NCBI GenBank assembly: GCA_028277325.1
Contig: JANQGL010000363.1
Span: 1 to 5,084, forward strand
Origin: Magnetospira sp.
GTDB lineage: Bacteria > Pseudomonadota > Alphaproteobacteria > Rhodospirillales > Magnetospiraceae
Length of the DNA stretch: 5,084 bases
Direction: 5' to 3'
Shown here: piece by piece, positions 1 to 5,084 of the stretch
How the letters are laid out: every line of letters starts with the position of its first letter
Numbering within the stretch: the first letter of the stretch is position 1
The notes under the pieces: model-generated
Seen by the model: only the letters and a program-made list of their open reading frames with translations
What the model was told of the DNA's origin: nothing
The model's database searches: none
Made by a program: the position numbers and the translations under genes

Positions 1-1128
1 TTCAAGGACGGCTACGGCCCGGTGGGCGCCTACTTCCTGCACCTCAAGACCTATACCTGCAACGCCTACGGCGAAGAGTACGAGTCCAAGTGGTTCCCGG
101 ACCTGCAGAAGATGGTCGGCAAGGAATACCTGGATCCGGAGGTGTCGCATGCGACCCACCGGCCGATCCCGACCTGCCTGCGCAACCACGCGCTCATCAA
201 CGAGGTGAACGCCGGTCGCGGGCCGATCCACATGGTCACCATGGAAGCCTTCCAGGACCCGCACCTGGAAGAGATCGGCTGGCACAACTTCCTGGGCATG
301 ACCGTCGGCCAGGCCGTGCTGTGGGCCGCCACCGACGTGGACCCCAAGTTCGAGAACCCGGAACTGACCACCTCGGAGCCCTACGTGATGGGGTCCCACG
401 CCACCGGGTGCGGCGCCTGGTGCTCCGGCCCCGAGGACGTCTCCCCGCCGGAGTACTTCTGGGGCTACAACCGCATGACCACGGTCGAGGGCCTGTTCGG
501 GGCCGGCGACGCGGTCGGCGGCACCCCGCACGCCTTCTCCTCCGGCTCGTTCACCGAAGGCCGGCTGGCCGCCAAGGCCGCCTGCAGGTATATCGACGAC
601 GGCAAGGCCGAGGGCATCCGGGTGTCCGAGAAGCAGATCGAGGACCGCAGGGAACAGGTCTACAAGCCCCTGGAGCACTACACGGTCTATCGGAACGAGA
701 TCGTCGCCGGCGACGTCAACCCGAACTACATCAACCCGCGCCAGGGCCTGGACCGTCTGCAGAAGCTGATGGACGAGTATTGCGGCGGGGTGACGGTCAA
801 CTACATGACCAACGACAAGCTGCTCAACATCGGCCTCAAGAAAATGAAGATCATGGAGGAGGACCTCGAGAAGCTGGCCGCCAGGGACGTGCACGAGCTG
901 CTGCGGGCCTGGGAGCTGAAGCACCGTCACATGACCTCCGAGGCGGTCATGCAGCACACCCTGTTCCGCAAGGAAACCCGTTGGCCCGGCTACTACTACC
1001 GGGGCGACGCCCTGAAGCTGGACGACGAGAACTGGCACGTCCTGACGGTTTCCCGTCGCGACCCGGAAACCGGGGAATACACCATGGAGAAGGCTCCCTG
1101 CTATCACCTGGTGAGTGCGAACGAGTAG
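1..1128 (+). CDS. aprA: Adenylylsulfate (APS) reductase alpha subunit, C-terminal part (5' end outside window)
   Basis: AprA is the FAD-containing catalytic subunit of cytoplasmic dissimilatory APS reductase, paired with the iron-sulfur subunit AprB. It interconverts APS with sulfite plus AMP, running oxidatively in sulfur oxidisers. The frame is open from base 1, so about the first 250 residues of a usual ~620-660, with the N-terminal FAD motif, are missing. Visible family features, numbered from the first codon, are the THRPIPTCLRNHALINE block (about 52-68), the FAD/active-site block AGDAVGGTPHAFSSGS (168-183, His177 probably the conserved active-site histidine), and the helical C-terminal domain with HRHMTSEAVMQHTLFRKETR and the WPGYYYRGD segment. 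The protein ends at the normal family C-terminus with TAG. No qmoABC follows, unlike in most sulfate reducers, which favours a sulfur oxidiser. Identification is from recognised sequence; the direction of the reaction is inferred. Confidence 0.95.
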   Translation, partial: FKDGYGPVGAYFLHLKTYTCNAYGEEYESKWFPDLQKMVGKEYLDPEVSHATHRPIPTCLRNHALINEVNAGRGPIHMVTMEAFQDPHLEEIGWHNFLGMTVGQAVLWAATDVDPKFENPELTTSEPYVMGSHATGCGAWCSGPEDVSPPEYFWGYNRMTTVEGLFGAGDAVGGTPHAFSSGSFTEGRLAAKAACRYIDDGKAEGIRVSEKQIEDRREQVYKPLEHYTVYRNEIVAGDVNPNYINPRQGLDRLQKLMDEYCGGVTVNYMTNDKLLNIGLKKMKIMEEDLEKLAARDVHELLRAWELKHRHMTSEAVMQHTLFRKETRWPGYYYRGDALKLDDENWHVLTVSRRDPETGEYTMEKAPCYHLVSANE

Positions 1129-1167
1129 CGGACTGGCGGGCGGGCGTTCATCCGGAACGTCCGTCCG

Positions 1168-1212
1168 GCCGCGGAAAGGATCGGCATGCGCCGTGTCGGT
1201 CCTTTCCGCGGC
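1168..1212 (+). terminator. Long hairpin after aprA, probable terminator or attenuator
   Basis: A perfect 13-bp inverted repeat, GCCGCGGAAAGGA (1168-1180) and TCCTTTCCGCGGC (1200-1212), begins 40 nt after the aprA stop. Its 19-nt loop can form a further CGGC/GCCG stem (1182-1185/1190-1193) around ATGC. Only three T residues follow (1219-1221), 6 nt past the stem, so it is not a classic intrinsic terminator. It could stop part of the apr transcript, protect its 3' end from nucleases, or attenuate the downstream genes. A CCGGA at 1152-1156 can pair with TCCGG at either 1164-1168 or 1214-1218. The first pairing overlaps the main stem by one base, so alternative folds exist. Confidence 0.6.
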
Positions 1213-1255
1213 GTCCGGTTTAAGGCCGGCTTGCGGCCCGGGCAGAGAATCGCAG

Positions 1256-1606
1256 ATGAACATTATCGACCAGACCGACGACGAGATCCTGGCCGTCGCC
1301 AACGCCATGTGGAGCGACCTCATCCGGTACTCGAACGAGGGGAGGTACGGGGAATTCGTCAAGGATTTCTCGTCCGGCCTGTCGCGCGGCCTGAACGAGA
1401 TCGAGGTGGGCCGGCAGTTCGCGCACAGCGAGCTGGCCCGGAACCTGTCGGGCATGGTCGACTGCCTGGGCATCATCCGCCGGGGCGAGCACGTGACGGT
1501 CCTCTACCGGCAAAGGTGCACCGTCCGCGAGGGGGAGTGGCTCGGCAGGCTGGTCCTGGGCTACGAGGACGGAGAGATCAGGATTTTCGGGGCCTCGATC
1601 TTCTGA
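1256..1606 (+). CDS. Hypothetical 116-aa protein, probable NTF2/SnoaL-like fold
   Basis: Function not recognised. The start is the ATG at 1256, preceded by a weak AGAGA (1244-1248). An upstream GTG at 1115 would overlap aprA and encode low-complexity Arg/Gly/Ser sequence through the hairpin, so I rejected it. The protein begins MNIIDQTDDEILAVANAMW, with a long amphipathic helix region (about 8-42). It ends in alternating strands, with EHVTVLYRQRCTV, then EWLGRLVLGYEDGEIRIFGASIF split over two strands. A helix followed by a curved sheet ending on a 'dGeIriFg' strand is typical of NTF2-like proteins, which are often ligand-binding or polyketide-cyclase-like. This is a fold guess, not a family match. 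There is no signal peptide or membrane segment, so it is probably cytoplasmic. The slyD-like gene follows after 19 nt, suggesting co-transcription. Confidence 0.8.
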   Translation: MNIIDQTDDEILAVANAMWSDLIRYSNEGRYGEFVKDFSSGLSRGLNEIEVGRQFAHSELARNLSGMVDCLGIIRRGEHVTVLYRQRCTVREGEWLGRLVLGYEDGEIRIFGASIF

Positions 1607-1625
1607 GGCCCGGCACGGAGTCGGC

Positions 1626-2135
1626 ATGACGGATACCATCCAGGACAACAAACTGGTCGAGCTCACCTACAGGGTGACCGACCTCAAGACGGGGGACCTG
1701 CTCGCCGGGGTCGAGTTCCCCCTGGGCTACGTCCATGGCAGGAGCGACGTCCTGTCTCGCGCCGTCACCCAGGAACTGGAAGGCAAGTCGGCGGGCGACG
1801 TGATCGAGGTGACGATCGACTGCGACAGGATTTTCGGCCCGCGGGACGAATCCCTGGTCTTCACCGACCGCATCGACAACGTTCCCGAGGAATACCGGGA
1901 GATCGGCACCACCATCCACATGGAGAACGACACCGGCGAGACGCGGAGCTTCCTCGTCACGCGGATGGACGACAGGACCTTGACCGTCGACGGAAACAAC
2001 CCGCTGTGCGGCCGGGTCGTCGTGTTCACCCTGGAGATCCTGAGCGTGCGGGATGCGACCGAGGAAGAGATCGCGGCGGGCGGCGCGGTGGGCGCGCCGG
2101 CCGACGTCGACGAGGCGCTCAAGGTCCCGATCTGA
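1626..2135 (+). CDS. SlyD-type FKBP peptidyl-prolyl cis-trans isomerase, no His-rich tail
   Basis: A 169-aa cytoplasmic FKBP of the SlyD class: a prolyl isomerase with an inserted chaperone (IF) domain that assists protein folding. GGAG (1617-1620) lies 5 nt before the ATG. The FKBP core is about residues 1-76 and 122-142, and the IF domain about 77-121. Hallmarks are Y15 in VELTYRV, YVHGRSDVLS (compare SlyD YLHGHGSLIS), LEGKSAGDVIEV, VDGNNPLCG (121-129), F134, and VRDATEEEIAAG, matching the SlyD segment IREATEEELAHG. The usual active-site Tyr of the AYG motif is Phe70 (IFG). The metal-binding His/Cys-rich C-terminal tail of E. coli SlyD is absent; only a short GAPADVDEALKVPI end remains, so a nickel-delivery role is unlikely. 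Its position behind aprA and the 116-aa gene suggests, without proof, a role in folding apr-related proteins. Confidence 0.9.
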   Translation: MTDTIQDNKLVELTYRVTDLKTGDLLAGVEFPLGYVHGRSDVLSRAVTQELEGKSAGDVIEVTIDCDRIFGPRDESLVFTDRIDNVPEEYREIGTTIHMENDTGETRSFLVTRMDDRTLTVDGNNPLCGRVVVFTLEILSVRDATEEEIAAGGAVGAPADVDEALKVPI

Positions 2136-2141
2136 AGGACC

Positions 2142-2158
2142 GCCCCGGCGCCCGGGGC
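2142..2158 (+). terminator. Short GC hairpin after the slyD-like gene, weak terminator candidate
   Basis: GCCCCG (2142-2147) and CGGGGC (2153-2158) form a 6-bp all-GC stem around a 5-nt loop, starting 6 nt past the stop. There is no immediate T-run; a TTTT occurs only at 2184-2187. It may reduce read-through into the 53-aa gene, but the evidence is slight. Confidence 0.3.
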
Positions 2159-2216
2159 TGGACCGGAACGGAGTCTTCACAGGTTTTAACCCGCAGCAGG
2201 CAACCCGAGAAACAAT

Positions 2217-2221
2217 GGAGG
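2217..2221 (+). promoter_or_regulatory. Strong ribosome binding site for the 53-aa small gene
   Basis: GGAGG, within the purine run GGAGGAAAGG, lies 10 nt before the ATG at 2232. It is among the best Shine-Dalgarno matches in the window, and it is the main reason to believe that the short open frame behind it is translated. Confidence 0.7.
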
Positions 2222-2231
2222 AAAGGACATC

Positions 2232-2393
2232 ATGAGCGAGGCACCGAAAACCCGGCCGAAGGTTCCGGAAGGCAAGACGCGGTTCGTGACCACCCGGCAG
2301 ATGGCGCCGAACGAGAAGGGGTTCGTCGGGTACGAAACCATCTGGGAACCGATGCAGAAGGTCGCCGAATACACCACACCGAAGACGCCCTGA
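2232..2393 (+). CDS. Small 53-aa hypothetical protein
   Basis: Not recognised. ATG at 2232 follows a strong Shine-Dalgarno sequence and reads 53 codons to TGA. The protein starts MSEAPKTRPKVPEGKTRFVT and continues TRQMAPNEKGFVGYETIWEP, ending YTTPKTP. It is rich in Pro (7), Lys and Glu, with 9 Lys/Arg against 6 Glu and no Asp, so it is mildly basic. It has no Cys or His, no signal peptide and no membrane segment. About 45 of 53 codons end in G or C, in keeping with the neighbouring genes. The central FVGYETIWEPMQKVAEY segment looks like a small ordered domain between flexible ends. It lies 96 nt after the slyD-like gene and is the last gene of the block behind aprA. A link to sulfur metabolism is a positional guess only. 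Confidence 0.65.
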   Translation: MSEAPKTRPKVPEGKTRFVTTRQMAPNEKGFVGYETIWEPMQKVAEYTTPKTP

Positions 2394-2478
2394 CGCGGCT
2401 TCCGGACATCCGGGGTCGGCATCGAGTCCGTGCGTTCGGATAAGATCGCGTGATTCCAGAAGGTTCGCGGGCGATTCA

Positions 2479-2516
2479 CCGATCAGGCGGAACCGATCCC
2501 GGTGCCGCTTGATCGG
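2479..2516 (+). repeat. Strong 38-nt hairpin (inverted repeat), possible terminator or RNA element
   Basis: CCGATCAGGCGG (2479-2490) pairs with CCGCTTGATCGG (2505-2516); the only mismatch in DNA is a G-U pair in RNA. Inside, after an A/G mismatch, ACCG (2492-2495) pairs with CGGT (2500-2503) around an ATCC tetraloop, giving about 16 base pairs. No T-run follows, so a classic intrinsic terminator is not supported on this strand. It may mark the end of the transcript from the 53-aa gene, or be a palindromic repeat or part of a small RNA. Confidence 0.6.
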
Positions 2517-2651
2517 ATCGTCGGCCCGTCTTGCCGGTCGCGCGAACCCGACCCGTCGCGCGGCCGGTCGGTGTCGGCGGTCCGCGGCGGTGTGCGAAGT
2601 CGGCACAGGCGGTTCGCGCCCCGACCGCGCAAGCGGCTCCATCCACCCCTT

Positions 2652-2674
2652 GCCCCGCCTCGGGAACGCGGGGC
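2652..2674 (+). repeat. 7-bp GC stem-loop just upstream of the repeat-protein gene
   Basis: GCCCCGC (2652-2658) and GCGGGGC (2668-2674) enclose a 9-nt loop and end 7 nt before the GAAGG Shine-Dalgarno sequence at 2682-2686. In a leader transcript it would sit just beside the ribosome site and could tune translation. The pairing is visible; the role is a guess. Confidence 0.35.
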
Positions 2675-2694
2675 GACGCCTGAAGGTTCTCGAT

Positions 2695-3249
2695 ATGCCT
2701 GAAACCCCGGAAAAGACGGTCGATGAGGACGGAACGGTCGAATGGCGGTTGCGGGGACACCTCCATCGCGAGGACGGCCCGGCGGCGATCCGACCCGACG
2801 GCTCGACGGCGTGGTTCCTGAATGGCGGCCTGCATCGGCTGGACGGGCCCGCCGTCGAGCTTTCCTCGGGCCGGAGGGAGTGGTGGGTGGACGGAAGGCC
2901 GCACCGGGACGACGGTCCGGCGGTGGTCGATACGGACGGCACCCGGGAATGGTACCTGAACGGCCTGTGCCACCGCGAGGACGGACCCGCCGTCGTCACC
3001 CACGACGGCGTGAGGCAGTGGTGGGTGAACGGCACGCGCCATCGCGACGACGGGCCGGCGGTGGTCGACGAGACCGCCATGCGCCAATGGTGGATCAACG
3101 GCTTCCTGCATCGCGAGGACGGGCCGGCCATCGAATACGTGGACGGGTCGGCGGACTGGTATCTGCTGGGCCGGCCGGCGAGCGAGGAGATCGTCCTGGA
3201 CCCCGGGCGGCGCGCCGCGTTCTGCAGGAAGCGGATTCATCCGGAGTGA
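2695..3249 (+). CDS. 23-residue-repeat protein (HRxDGPA repeats, MORN-variant-like), 184 aa
   Basis: The start is ATG 2695 (MPETPEKTVDEDG), with GAAGG at 2682-2686, 8 nt upstream. The frame is open back to 2509, but that extension is Arg/Gly/Ser-rich, has no ribosome site and holds no repeat. After a half-unit (residues 12-23), six tandem 23-aa units span residues 24-161, then a 23-aa tail with one Cys and a basic end. The unit is H-R-[DE]-D-G-P-A, a variable stretch, D-G, then W-[WFY]-[LVI]-[ND]-G. Deviations are Leu for the acidic residue in unit 2, loss of the central DG in unit 5, and LG for NG in unit 6. Such repeats resemble MORN-variant (YwqK-like) repeats and HREDGPA proteins known from phages, giant viruses and bacteria. 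They probably form a beta-hairpin solenoid used for binding. No enzyme motif, signal peptide or membrane segment is seen. Function unknown. Confidence 0.88.
   Translation: MPETPEKTVDEDGTVEWRLRGHLHREDGPAAIRPDGSTAWFLNGGLHRLDGPAVELSSGRREWWVDGRPHRDDGPAVVDTDGTREWYLNGLCHREDGPAVVTHDGVRQWWVNGTRHRDDGPAVVDETAMRQWWINGFLHREDGPAIEYVDGSADWYLLGRPASEEIVLDPGRRAAFCRKRIHPE
2764..3177 (+). repeat. Six in-frame 69-bp coding repeats
   Basis: The units start at 2764, 2833, 2902, 2971, 3040 and 3109, each exactly 69 nt and each opening with CAY-CG-N codons for His-Arg. They are well conserved in protein but differ at many synonymous sites (for example GACGGCCCG, GACGGACCC and GACGGGCCG for Asp-Gly-Pro). This suggests old duplications kept by selection rather than recent expansion. 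Confidence 0.9.
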
Positions 3250-3266
3250 GGCGCGGGACCGCGCCT
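3249..3266 (+). terminator. GC-rich hairpin at the stop codon of the repeat gene
   Basis: AGGCGCG (3249-3255) and CGCGCCT (3260-3266) form a perfect 7-bp stem with a GGAC tetraloop, starting on the last base of the TGA stop. There is no T-run after it, so termination is likely only as a weak or protein-assisted event. Confidence 0.4.
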
Positions 3267-3318
3267 GAACCGCGGCCTCCGCCCCGTCCCCCGGGCCGGC
3301 CATCGCAAACCAATCCAA

Positions 3319-3347
3319 TTTCCAACCGGGCCGGATAGGGTTAGTAT
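3319..3347 (+). promoter_or_regulatory. Possible sigma-70-type promoter of the aminotransferase gene
   Basis: TTTCCA (3319-3324) and TAGTAT (3342-3347), 17 bp apart, each match the consensus at 4 of 6 positions. They lie in a stretch (about 3305-3363) clearly richer in A/T than the rest of the window, 30 nt before the ATG. The expected transcript start is near 3354, giving a leader of about 23 nt. Confidence 0.35.
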
Positions 3348-3376
3348 CCAGTTCCCTCTAATCAGGAGTCCGATTC

Positions 3377-4579
3377 ATGGCCTTCATCGCCCGCCGTCTG
3401 AGTCTCGTCAAGCCCTCGCCCACCATCGCCGTGTCGACCAAGGCGGCCGAACTGAAGGCGGCCGGGCGCGACGTCATCGGCCTCGGGGCCGGGGAGCCCG
3501 ACTTCGACACCCCGGACCACGTCAAGGCGGCGGCGGCCGAGGCGATGGCGCAGGGCAAGACCAAGTACACCCCGCCGGCCGGCATCCCGGAACTGCGCAA
3601 GGCGATCTGCGAGAAGCACGAACGCGACAACGGCCTCTCCTACACCCCGGACATGGTCCACGTGGGCTGCGGCGGCAAGCAGACCATCTACAACGCCCTG
3701 ATGGCGACCATCGACCCGGGCGACGAGGTGGTGATCCCGGCCCCCTACTGGGTGTCGTATCCGGACATCACCCTGATCGCCGAGGGCACCCCGGTGATCG
3801 TCGACTGCGCCCAGGACAACGGCTTCAAGATGGCGCCGGCCGACCTCGACGCGGCGATCACCGACAAGACCAAGTGGCTGATCCTCAACTCGCCGTCCAA
3901 CCCGACCGGCGCCGCCTACACGGCCGACGACCTGAAGGCGCTGGGCGAGGTGCTGAAGAGGCACCCGCAGGTGCACGTGATGACCGACGACATGTACGAG
4001 TATCTGGTCTACGACGGCTTCCGGTTCACCACCATCGCCCAGGTGGTGCCGGAGCTGTTCGACCGCACCCTGACCCTGAACGGGGTGTCCAAGGCCTGGG
4101 CGATGACCGGCTGGCGGGTCGGCTGGGCCTGCGGCCCGCTGGAGATCGTCAAGGCGATGAACAAGCTGTCCTCGCAGAGCACCACCCACACCTCGTCGAT
4201 CTCGCAGGCCGCCGCGGTGGGGGCGCTCAACGGGCCGATGGACTTCATCGGGCCGCGCAACGACGCCTTCAGGCGGCGCCGCGACCTGGTGGTCGACATG
4301 CTCAACGCGGCCGAGGGCATCACCTGCCTGACCCCGGAGGGCGCCTTCTACGTCTATCCCTCGGTCGCCGGCTGCATCGGCAAGGCGACCCCGGACGGCA
4401 AGACCATCGCCAGCGACGAGGACTTCGTCACCGCGCTGCTGGAGTCGGAAGGCGTGGCGGCGGTGCACGGCGCCGCGTTCGGCCTGGAGCCCCACTTCCG
4501 GGTCTCCTACGCCACCTCCGACGCGGCGCTGACGGAAGCCTGCACCCGCATCCAGCGGTTCTGCGCGGCGCTCGCCTAA
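3377..4579 (+). CDS. aatA: Aspartate aminotransferase, class I PLP-dependent (probably also prephenate aminotransferase)
   Basis: A complete 400-aa cytoplasmic enzyme that moves the amino group between aspartate and 2-oxoglutarate. AGGAG (3364-3368) lies 8 nt before the ATG. Visible fold-type I features are Y64 in KYTPPAGIPELR, GGKQ (99-102), W125 in APYWVSYP, the NSPSNPTG block (171-178) with N175, D204 and Y207 in TDDMYEY, the PLP-binding lysine K239 in VSKAWAMTGWRVGW with R247, and substrate-carboxylate R375 in FRVSYAT. Length and motifs fit the bacterial 1-beta group (Thermus and rhizobial type). T16 and K101 (85 residues apart), plus K12, match residues I recall being tied to prephenate amination in this group. 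That would place it in tyrosine/phenylalanine synthesis via arogenate as well. It appears monocistronic, with its own likely promoter. Confidence 0.95.
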   Translation: MAFIARRLSLVKPSPTIAVSTKAAELKAAGRDVIGLGAGEPDFDTPDHVKAAAAEAMAQGKTKYTPPAGIPELRKAICEKHERDNGLSYTPDMVHVGCGGKQTIYNALMATIDPGDEVVIPAPYWVSYPDITLIAEGTPVIVDCAQDNGFKMAPADLDAAITDKTKWLILNSPSNPTGAAYTADDLKALGEVLKRHPQVHVMTDDMYEYLVYDGFRFTTIAQVVPELFDRTLTLNGVSKAWAMTGWRVGWACGPLEIVKAMNKLSSQSTTHTSSISQAAAVGALNGPMDFIGPRNDAFRRRRDLVVDMLNAAEGITCLTPEGAFYVYPSVAGCIGKATPDGKTIASDEDFVTALLESEGVAAVHGAAFGLEPHFRVSYATSDAALTEACTRIQRFCAALA

Positions 4580-4610
4580 CGCCGGGCCCGGCCGCGAATG
4601 GGTGTCAACG

Positions 4611-4615
4611 GGAGG
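4611..4615 (+). promoter_or_regulatory. Ribosome binding site supporting a GTG start
   Basis: GGAGG (in GGGAGGGG) lies 8 nt before GTG 4624. It supports this GTG, which opens directly into a lipoprotein signal peptide, over the GTG at 4602 in another frame. Confidence 0.65.
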
Positions 4616-4623
4616 GGTGCGCC

Positions 4624-5084
4624 GTGCCGGATCCGAAAGCCGTGCTCGCCGCTCTGCTGGTCGTGACCGTGGCCGCCTGCCAGACGGTTCCGCGGCCCCG
4701 GTGGACCGAGGAAACCTGCGTGCAGGCGCGGGCGGACGCGGCCGGAGAGGGGTGGCGCGTCCTGGCCGGCGACGCCCTGGGCGACGCGGTGGCCGGCCGG
4801 ACCCTCAAGTCCGACCGACCGGACCACGCACCTGTTCTTCGGCTGGGACGGCCGCTTGATCCAGCACCTGCAGGGCCTGAGCGGCGGCGCGTCGCCGGGG
4901 CGCTGGTCGGTCATGGGCGACCACGTCCGGCTCGCCTTCGCCAAGGCGCGCGGCCTGCCGGGGGACCACAACCTGATGGTCCTGGAAAACGACGCCGGCC
5001 AACGCGCCACCATGCGGTCCACCCGGTGCGCGCTGACGCCGGTGCTGGGCACCACCGAGGGACGCGTCCCGTCGACCAACCGCG
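4624..5084 (+). pseudogene. Putative lipoprotein gene with a frameshift, 3' end outside window
   Basis: From GTG 4624 the protein begins MPDPKAVLAALLVVTVAAC, a short signal peptide with lipobox VAAC (Cys19, followed by Gln, which favours the outer membrane). It continues QTVPRPRWTEETCVQARAD to about GRTLKSDR. Beyond about 4820 this frame turns into Arg/Pro/Gly/His-rich shadow sequence. The next frame (codons starting at 4829) instead reads HLFFGWDGRLIQHLQG, then GRWSVMGDHVRLAFAKARG and further protein-like sequence, with G/C in nearly every third position, to the edge. The switch falls on a tandem CCGA CCGA (4811-4818). Deleting one CCGA joins the halves as KSDRTTHLFFGWDGRL, giving at least 152 residues. 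It may be a real mutation, a switchable tract or a sequencing error. The family is not recognised. The strand pattern around GRWSVMGDHVRLAF suggests a beta-rich secreted domain. Confidence 0.75.
4811..4818 (+). repeat. Tandem CCGA duplication at the frame switch
   Basis: Two perfect copies of CCGA (4811-4814, 4815-4818), followed by CC, lie exactly where the coding frame changes. A 4-bp gain shifts the frame by +1, which is the shift needed to move from the lipoprotein signal frame to the downstream coding frame. Confidence 0.8.

Larger units (their letters stand above)
2394..2694. other. Gene-free structured spacer
   Basis: About 300 nt with no convincing gene. The open frames here are Arg/Pro/Gly-rich, lack ribosome binding sites, and include only an upstream extension of the repeat gene. 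The spacer contains a strong hairpin at 2479-2516, a weaker CCGACC/GGTCGG pair (2548-2553/2566-2571), and a 7-bp GCCCCGC/GCGGGGC stem (2652-2658/2668-2674) ending 7 nt before the Shine-Dalgarno sequence of the next gene. GATC occurs at 2444, 2481, 2495, 2511 and 2516. I could not identify a promoter with confidence. Confidence 0.6.

Noticed and set aside
90..1223. Plus-strand open frame overlapping aprA in another frame
   Set aside because: Arg/Gly/Pro-rich shadow; AprA is unmistakable in the frame beginning at base 1.
2402..2414. CCGGA/TCCGG inverted pair after the 53-aa gene as a terminator
   Set aside because: The 5-bp arms are only 2 nt apart, too tight for a stable hairpin, and no T-run follows.
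2509..2694. N-terminal extension of the repeat protein
   Set aside because: The extra 62 codons are Arg/Gly/Ser-rich without repeat units, while ATG 2695 has a properly spaced GAAGG.
1578..3131. Long open frame on the minus strand (over 500 codons)
   Set aside because: It runs antisense through the slyD-like, 53-aa and repeat genes and is low-complexity Arg/Pro/Ser/His-rich. High GC and the 69-nt in-frame repeats keep it open; the plus-strand proteins are recognisable.
2764..3177. Regular repeats as a possible CRISPR array
   Set aside because: The units are contiguous, 69 nt, in frame and encode conserved residues, with no separate repeat and spacer pattern.
2476..3318. Minus-strand open frame with repeated Pro/Val/His-rich units
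   Set aside because: Its repeats mirror the plus-strand 69-bp units. There is no ribosome site and no protein-like sequence outside the repeat zone.
3362..4495. Minus-strand open frame opposite the aminotransferase
   Set aside because: Shadow of a clearly functional gene, rich in Arg/Gly/Val/His as expected from the complement of GC-rich codons.
4581..4592. Palindrome GCCGGGCCCGGC after the aminotransferase stop as a terminator
   Set aside because: It has no loop and no T-run. A folded form would keep only about 4 pairs, and such palindromes are common by chance at this GC level.

Overview
The window is GC-rich (codons mostly end in G or C) and every gene I can support reads on the + strand. 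The aspartate aminotransferase closely resembles those of Alphaproteobacteria. The 3' end of a dissimilatory adenylylsulfate reductase alpha subunit (aprA) points to sulfur metabolism. The best guess is an alphaproteobacterial sulfur oxidiser of the Rhodospirillales type. This is inferred from protein character alone, without a database search.

Layout. Positions 1-1128 are the C-terminal ~375 codons of AprA, cut by the left edge. A 127-nt spacer follows, holding a perfect 13-bp inverted repeat (1168-1180/1200-1212). Next come a 116-aa protein of probable NTF2-like fold (1256-1606), a SlyD-type FKBP prolyl isomerase without the usual metal-binding tail (1626-2135), and a 53-aa small protein behind a strong Shine-Dalgarno sequence (2232-2393). 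No qmoABC genes follow aprA here, unlike the usual sulfate-reducer arrangement. The three small genes may be accessory to the apr locus, but that rests on position only. The ~300-nt gap 2394-2694 has no convincing gene and contains several hairpins, the best at 2479-2516. The gene at 2695-3249 encodes a protein built almost entirely of six 23-aa repeats (H-R-x-D-G-P-A ... W-x-x-N-G), related to MORN-variant repeat proteins.

After a short spacer with a plausible promoter lies a complete class I aspartate (probably also prephenate) aminotransferase (3377-4579). The last gene (4624 to the right edge) starts with a good Shine-Dalgarno sequence, a GTG codon and a lipoprotein signal peptide. It then switches reading frame at a tandem CCGA duplication (4811-4818). 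Removing one copy restores a continuous protein.

The most interesting points are the frame-disrupting CCGA duplication, the 23-aa repeat protein, the unlisted 53-aa gene, and the structured spacers after aprA and before the repeat gene. I see no mobile element, CRISPR array, tRNA or rRNA.
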